Shown here one piece after another: positions 58,743 to 64,000 of a stretch of DNA of 64,000 nucleotides. A program made the position numbers and the translations under genes. The first letter of the stretch is position 1, and every line of letters starts with the position of its first letter. A model generated the notes under the pieces. It searched no databases. It was not told the origin of the DNA and was given only the letters and a program-made list of their open reading frames with translations. This DNA comes from Gonocerus acuteangulatus (lineage: Eukaryota > Arthropoda > Insecta > Hemiptera > Coreidae): NCBI GenBank assembly GCA_946811695.1, contig OX328132.1, positions 58,708,197-58,772,196 of the forward strand, in the 5' to 3' direction.

Positions 58743-59229
58743 AGGACCTTATAAAGCCTTATGGCTGGAGAGTGAAATGATATTCTTTGGAATGTGTTGT
58801 AGGACACAAACTCGATACGATATGTGGCTATTATATTTTTGACGAAATGACGGGACAACAGTATCACATCCTTTGTTGCTTTCCCCTCCCTTCCTATAGA
58901 GACCTCTTATACACCTCCTGTACATTTTCGCCTTTCTTCCCATTCCTCTGTTGGAGTATAAAATTCAGGATATTATTCCTTAAAAGAAGCATTGGACTGC
59001 GTCATCTTATTGAGTTTTTATGTAATTTCCAGCGTGAGTGTTTTGTTTAATGTTTGTTATTATAATTATAAATTCATTTCAACACTTAAGGTTGTTCAAA
59101 TTTACACATCTTAAAGAAAAACAATGTTTTCGGCGTTAAAATGGTACCAATATTACATACACAAAAAAAGGCCAACGTCGTTCTCATTTCTTGTTTAGTT
59201 ATCTTGGTAGATTCATTTTAAAGCTTAAA
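58743..59229. other. No recognisable feature
   Basis: Nothing recognised. Confidence 0.4.
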
Positions 59230-59850
59230 TCATTTTGGTAAATGTGATGACGAGGCTCCTGGGCACCGATTATTTTTATATGTTGCACTATAACGTATTT
59301 TGATGCACTAAACACGAATCCGTTAAAAAAAAAACAAAAAAAAACTCGCTCTAAACTAGGAAAGAAGTTTCTAAGAACTAGAAGCGGGTTCTGAAAGCTG
59401 ACGTAAACAACGTATTTGTAAACATGCGCATGCGGGGGGATGTAAGATTGGCAAACATATAACTGTTATTTAAAATTGTTTTAAACTGTTTATTCACAAA
59501 TCATTGTAAATTTGGGCGTCCTCATCTGTCGTTATTTATAGAATTCTATTAATTTTAGCGAGTTGGATTGACTAGAGTTTTGATATCTTCTTGGGCGAGC
59601 GTAGCGAGCGGAAACGCATAAGCTTACTCCGTTCACATAAATTGGAATAATTGATGGAAAATTGCAATTAGACTTCTTTATTACGGACCCGCATAACAGT
59701 GAACTTTAGAGCTTAATAACGTCTTTCCTAGTTGAAAGTGTGTTTTTTTTTTTTTTTTTTTTTTTTCGTGTTTAGTACATCAAAATGTGATATAGTGCAA
59801 AATTTCAAAATAATCGGTGCCTAGGAGCCTCGTCTTCACATTTACCATCA
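59230..59850. mobile_element. Foldback element, about 95-bp arms
   Basis: The left arm (59230-59325) includes GGTAAATGTGATGACGAGGC, TCCTGGGCACCGATTATTTT and GCACTAAACACGAA. The right arm (about 59757-59850) is its inverted copy with some changes (TCCTAGGCACCGATTATTTT). A-runs and T-runs lie just inside the arms at 59325-59344 and 59743-59766. The middle has GGGCGAGCGTAGCGAGCGG near 59593. No open frame or obvious target duplication was seen. Confidence 0.75.
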
Positions 59851-60322
59851 TCTTTAAACAAAATCAAAGAAAAAGTGATAAATTTGGTAATTGTACACAA
59901 AACTTATTTAAACACAAATTTCTGAGATCGTCCTCTCAAATGGATATTTTTACAAAAATCATTTTTGTAAAAAGTGTATTACGCTGTCGACTGGTGACCT
60001 TCAACTTAAGATAATTTAAAATATAGAATCCTTTACTATATTATATTGTTTGGATCCTGATAGAGGAGCCCTAACCTGATCGAGTATTGATTTTATTAGA
60101 ATGCAGCCTGGCACGGGAGTCTCTTATACCCATAGCTGCCTCGACAGCTTCAGCATGGCTAAAGCTTCTGTTTATAGTTTAACTTAGTTCGGTCCAGCTT
60201 ATACTAACTATTATTAATGATAATCTACTAAGTGCTGAAGCTTATGGCTTTGAAGAAGAACATTCATTAAAGGCAATAGTCGAGTTAAGAAATACATAAT
60301 ATTTTTGTAATCTTAAAGTTGG
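59851..60322. other. No recognisable feature
   Basis: Nothing recognised. Confidence 0.4.
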
Positions 60323-60699
60323 TACCGTCGTTTGGGGTGAGTTCGGACAGGTAGTACGAGTTCGGACAATAGTGGATGGCGCAGGAAATCACGTGACCTT
60401 GAGCAAACTTTTTCATTAGGGTCATAATTGGCTTGACAAATACGATCGATATTGCATTTTTCTCATGTAGTTCAGCCGAAATCGCCGTGAGAACACTTTG
60501 AAGTGAGTAACGAATACTTTAATGTGAGTTGTAATTTCCATGATTTTCCAAAAGCTAGAAACAAACGTCTGTGTAGAGGTTCTGGAAGTAATTAAACGCT
60601 AATTTTTCATATTGTATAGTAGGTTTATGTTTTACATAAATAAATATATTTATTTATTTATGCAAAACTAATGGTACATAAATAAATATATTAATTTTT

Positions 60700-60848
60700 T
60701 GGTTCAAAAGCTTTTAGCGCGGTTACTCCCTATCTCCATAGGGAGAACCCGCTTATGAGGTTGACCTCACGACGCAATCCAGAAGTGCCGACTAGAAACT
60801 TTCACGTTTCAGACCCTATAAATCACGAAAATATAGGTGGCCCAAATT

Positions 60849-60901
<53 letters not shown>

Positions 60902-61500
60902 GCTTGTCTGTTCGCTCTCTAGCAAGCTCAAAAATGGTCCGATTTTGATGAAATTTGGTACAAAAATCTGTCGTCTCATTTGAAAGGTCAAGTTTGTTAA
61001 CTAACAGAATCCGCCCCCTGGAAGATAGTGTTTGGGGCGAAATTCGCGCAAAAAAAATCGTAACGCTTACGTTTTTGAGTTCATATGCTTGCAGGTACTT
61101 GTTTTATAGGTTTCTTTACATACGAAAACGAATAAAACCATTTTCAAGGCGATATCTCTAACCGTTCCTGAGAAAAGTAGAATCAATGTTTTTGGAAGTC
61201 ATTATTTTTTTGTGGGTACTTAGAATCGCGGGATTCAATTGAAATATTTTCTACATCTTGGAAATTAATCCCAACTAATATGTTTAAATGTTGGTTACAT
61301 TTGGAGTTAAGGAAGTATGCGAAAAAAATAATTCTATTAATAGTCATGAAAAGTTTTCGGATCTTCATACATTTTTCGTAAATATCTCGATAACGGTTGG
61401 GAAATCGTGGTAAGTGGAAGGTGACAATTCGAATGCTTGCTAAGTCCCCTACAAAAAAGGTTCTGAAGCAATATTCGATGGGGCAACGTCAATCAGAGAT
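60700..61500 (+). repeat. Composite dispersed repeat with central (TA)n (copy D)
   Basis: This is the inverted equivalent of 12080-12790. The terminal block (TTTTAGCGCGGTTACTCCCT ... GTGCCGACTAGAAA) lies at 60708-60850, then comes (TA)n at about 60851-60902. The body follows with TTCGCGCAAAAAAAATCGTA, GCTTGCAGGTACTTG and ACGGTTGGGAAATCGTGGTA, to GGTTCTGAAGCAATATTCGA. It also includes GTCCGATTTTGATGAAATTT after the (TA)n, a phrase like that of the Helentron-like repeats. It sits inside the pogo-like element, so it inserted later. Confidence 0.75.
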
Positions 61501-62232
61501 ATAAGCGCTTAAAACTGAAAAAGTGTTTGTTTTGTTGTTTTGAAAGGGGTTTTCTCTTTGTTTATCTCACTTTTTAATTGTTTTTTTTTTAAATTGCATT
61601 TATCAGTAAAATTATTATTGTAGTAAAATAAGCTAAGAATCGGTGAAAGGTATAGGTAATAAGTCTGTAGTGGCTCTGGTAATCAAGATGGCTGTGGCTA
61701 ATCGTTGGCTGTTTTGAATTCTCCTATCTATTTAACCTTCCTCATAGCCTCCAACTGAAGTTATCGTTATTTCTTATTTTAAAGAAAGATTTAACCCACG
61801 ACAGAATGGAATTTTATTAGCCATTACGCACATATTTACTGTTGATTATTACAGTAATTTCGAGATTTTCCTGATCATGAGCTTATCACTAAAGTTGCAT
61901 AGCTCATAATAAAATAAATAAATATTACAGTAAAACGAATTTGCTAGTAAAACAAGATACATTCTTAGAATGACAAAGAATTTTTGGTTGTTTACAGCCT
62001 TCTCAGTAAAAGTCGAAGAGTAAGTACGTTTTCAGTACATAGGTGTTTTGACTTATTAAGAATTATCCGCTTCTCTGTAAGTTGGCTGCTGTCAGATTCC
62101 TGTGATTTGTGATGCTAATCTATTCCATTTCTTCGAGATGTACGTAACCGCGCTAAGATAACGCAGTTCCTGCGAGTCGGACTTTTTTTTCGTTTAAGTA
62201 AAAAACTCGCATGCCGTGGGGTGAGTTCGGAC

Positions 62233-62571
62233 ATGCATCAATTATACATGTGTCCTTCTGGCTTAAAGGAAAACAGGATTTATTCCAAAGAGGCTTTGAA
62301 AAATGTGATTGACGATGTCAAAACCAAGAAGAAGACTCTAAGAGAGGCAGCGGATCGATTTAGGTATTTTGTTCTACAACAAAATACTACATCGACTTTA
62401 GATAATAAAGTTAGGGGAAAGCACACCAAAAAAAATTGTGGCCAAACAAAATTCAGTCAAGAAGAAAAAAAAATAAGATTGGTCAGGAAAAAAATCGCAG
62501 GGTTTTATGGCAAGCCCAAACTGGAATGGTTTGACACCTTTATGAAAAGGAATCAGCCATTAACACCATAA
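62233..62571 (+). CDS. pogo/Tigger-like transposase, N-terminal DNA-binding part
   Basis: The open frame of 112 codons starts at ATG 62233 and ends at TAA 62569-62571. The frame is also open upstream through the terminal-motif copy, but the ATG gives the more natural start. Residues about 16-65 (YSKEALKNVIDDVKTKKKTL, REAADRF, STLDNKVRGKH) form a psq-type helix-turn-helix with an apparent insertion YFVLQQNT. Residues about 70-110 (FSQEEKKIRLVRKK, then KLEWFDTFMKRNQPLTP) match the second, CENP-B/Tc5-type DNA-binding helix-turn-helix. In intact relatives this is followed by a DDE nuclease, which is missing here. Such a protein could still bind element ends. Whether it is expressed cannot be judged. 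Confidence 0.75.
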   Translation: MHQLYMCPSGLKENRIYSKEALKNVIDDVKTKKKTLREAADRFRYFVLQQNTTSTLDNKVRGKHTKKNCGQTKFSQEEKKIRLVRKKIAGFYGKPKLEWFDTFMKRNQPLTP

Positions 62572-63089
62572 GGTGTAGAGCAGAAGTTGATAAGGAAAAA
62601 GTAAAATTATGACCGCGCACACTCCAACTATAGTTTAAGTTTAGATTTTTATAAAAATTAAAGGCTGTCTGAACTCACCCCACACGTAGGGGTGAGTTCG
62701 GACACATTTTAGCGATAAAAAAAATTGAAAATTTTTGAGATATTCAAAAAACAGAATACACTATTCGATAGACGAATGTTAAGGGTTCTTACATTAATTT
62801 TTCCAGATTTTTACAAAAATTCTGTCTTTTGTAATTACGAGCAAACCTCGAAAATGTGTCCGAACTCGCCCCAAATTACAGTACTTCCTACATTAATGAT
62901 TTATTTTGATCAGACGATCAGGTCTGTATATAAACCACAGATTTGTAAAGACATGCTTTATAAACGTGGTTTTAGCAAGTTTTAAAGCTCGAGCGCCGCC
63001 AGGAAGCATTTCCGGGGGATAGGAAATGTTTTGCCCGGAATCAAATTTGCTATAAGTACCTTGAAGCTTGAACACTACTTTGGGGCCAC

Positions 63090-63103
63090 TCATATATATA
63101 TGT

Positions 63104-63198
<95 letters not shown>
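63090..63198. repeat. (TA)n with interruptions
   Basis: A TA tract of about 105 bp with TGTATA and AAATA/TTTATA interruptions. Confidence 0.9.
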
Positions 63199-63202
<4 letters not shown>

Positions 63203-64000
63203 GATTCAGGCCAAAGTCTAGGAGGTGACGATAGACATAATTTCCAACAAAAAAGTTCATTTCAAGTATCAAGTCCGATTCCGAAGGGAAAAGAAGTACT
63301 TCCAATTTTCTGGGGTTTTTAATTGTAGAAATGCATATATATTTTTTTTAATAACAAAAGGATTGCTCATTAACTGTTCAAGATAATTTAATTCTAATAA
63401 ACTCCATTTTATATTTTTTGACAAGAGGGAGTCAATTTTTCACCCCATCCCTCAATAAACTTCCACTTTATTTGCAAAAATGTAATGCCTAATAAATGTT
63501 TTCCTGTAAATAGTGAATATGTAGTCCTTTTGGGTTCTGAGGAAAAAAGTCGCGAGAAACCTCTGATTCATCGAGAAAAACAGAAGTGTGGACGTCCACA
63601 CAATTTATTTATTTATTTATTTTACGAGCTTCGCAACGACGGTGACTTGCTCTTTAACAGTAACTTATAGTACTAAATACAAACAAAAAAAAGTTTAAGG
63701 AGAGCATAAGACAAAAGTTAGTAGGTTTGTGTTAAGAATGAATTGCTAAACATTATTTAGAGCCTTGCTATTTGAACTATAGTTAATGTATTTACATAAC
63801 TTATCACTAAAACTAACTGCCATTATTTAACTATTTATTAGGTCATGGAGGATGCTACATGTTGTGGTTTTCCATTAATGACCAAGTAAAATTGAGTAAT
63901 AATTACGTAATAGGGAGAAAAAAAAAATCTTAAAATATCTTTCGTTTCCTCAGATTCTTTGGTAAATGTTTATGTCTTTTAAATATTGAAGTATTGAGTT
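63199..64000. other. Unassigned window end
   Basis: It begins with GGGTGATTCAGGCCAAAGTC directly after (TA)n, which looks like the end of an element, but no partner end was found. No gene was recognised to the end of the window. Confidence 0.4.

Larger units (their letters stand above)
60325..62881 (+). mobile_element. pogo/Tigger-like transposon, internally altered
   Basis: The ends are flanked by TA (60323-60324 and 62882-62883). The left end reads CCGTCG then TTTGGGGTGAGTTCGGACA. The right end, reverse-complemented, reads CTGTAA then TTTGGGGCGAGTTCGGACA, with 4 differences in 25. Extra copies of the GGGGTGAGTTCGGACA motif occur inside: direct at 62219-62234 and 62689-62704, inverted at about 62669-62684, and a weaker one near 60354-60367. 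A transposase N-terminus is encoded between them, and the (TA)n-centred repeat (60700-61500) is inserted in the left half. The catalytic DDE region is absent. Confidence 0.8.

Overview
The window looks like AT-rich, non-coding DNA from an animal, most likely an arthropod. It carries families typical of invertebrate nuclear genomes: non-LTR retrotransposons, a Penelope-like element with a GIY-YIG endonuclease, tRNA-headed SINEs, and hAT, Tc1, pogo/Tigger and Harbinger-like DNA elements. It also holds repeats resembling Helitron/Helentron INEs and very many (TA)n tracts. Nothing suggests a prokaryote, organelle or virus. I found no convincing host protein-coding gene, true tRNA gene or rRNA. The species cannot be named from the sequence.

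Layout. 1-5.6 kb: a perfect 61-bp inverted repeat next to (TA)n, a 34-bp minisatellite, a 172-bp duplication, a Tigger-like non-autonomous element, a 62-bp minisatellite and a hAT-like element. 5.6-14.5 kb: two LINE 3' relics, a Harbinger-like MITE, a long foldback MITE, a SINE head, a 101-bp-arm hairpin, a composite repeat built around (TA)n, the Penelope GIY-YIG fragment between two (TA)n tracts, and a tRNA-like SINE. 14.8-18.1 kb: a satellite split by about 2.2 kb of foreign DNA that ends in an almost perfect 353-bp-arm palindrome. 18-30 kb: several tandem arrays, more SINEs, a LINE 3' end and a Helentron-like repeat. 30-43 kb: an inverted-repeat-bounded block with a DDE transposase relic, a 131-bp satellite, a SINE split by a MITE, and two more LINE ends.

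44-47 kb is a nest: a Tc1 transposon is interrupted by a hAT element with a perfect 8-bp target duplication, and also by a Helentron-like repeat. 47-55 kb has a young SINE with a 13-bp duplication, minisatellites, a Helentron-like repeat and a 5'-truncated LINE with a 15-bp duplication. 55-64 kb has LINE relics, a hAT element that keeps its C-terminal dimerisation region, a foldback element, and a pogo-like transposon with extra internal copies of its terminal motif, into which the (TA)n-centred repeat is inserted.

Most coding potential is therefore transposon-derived and broken. The main interest lies in nested insertions with readable target duplications, long palindromes, a 3' hairpin shared by SINEs with different tRNA-like heads, and the recurring link between (TA)n tracts and repeat boundaries. 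All matches and counts were made by eye.
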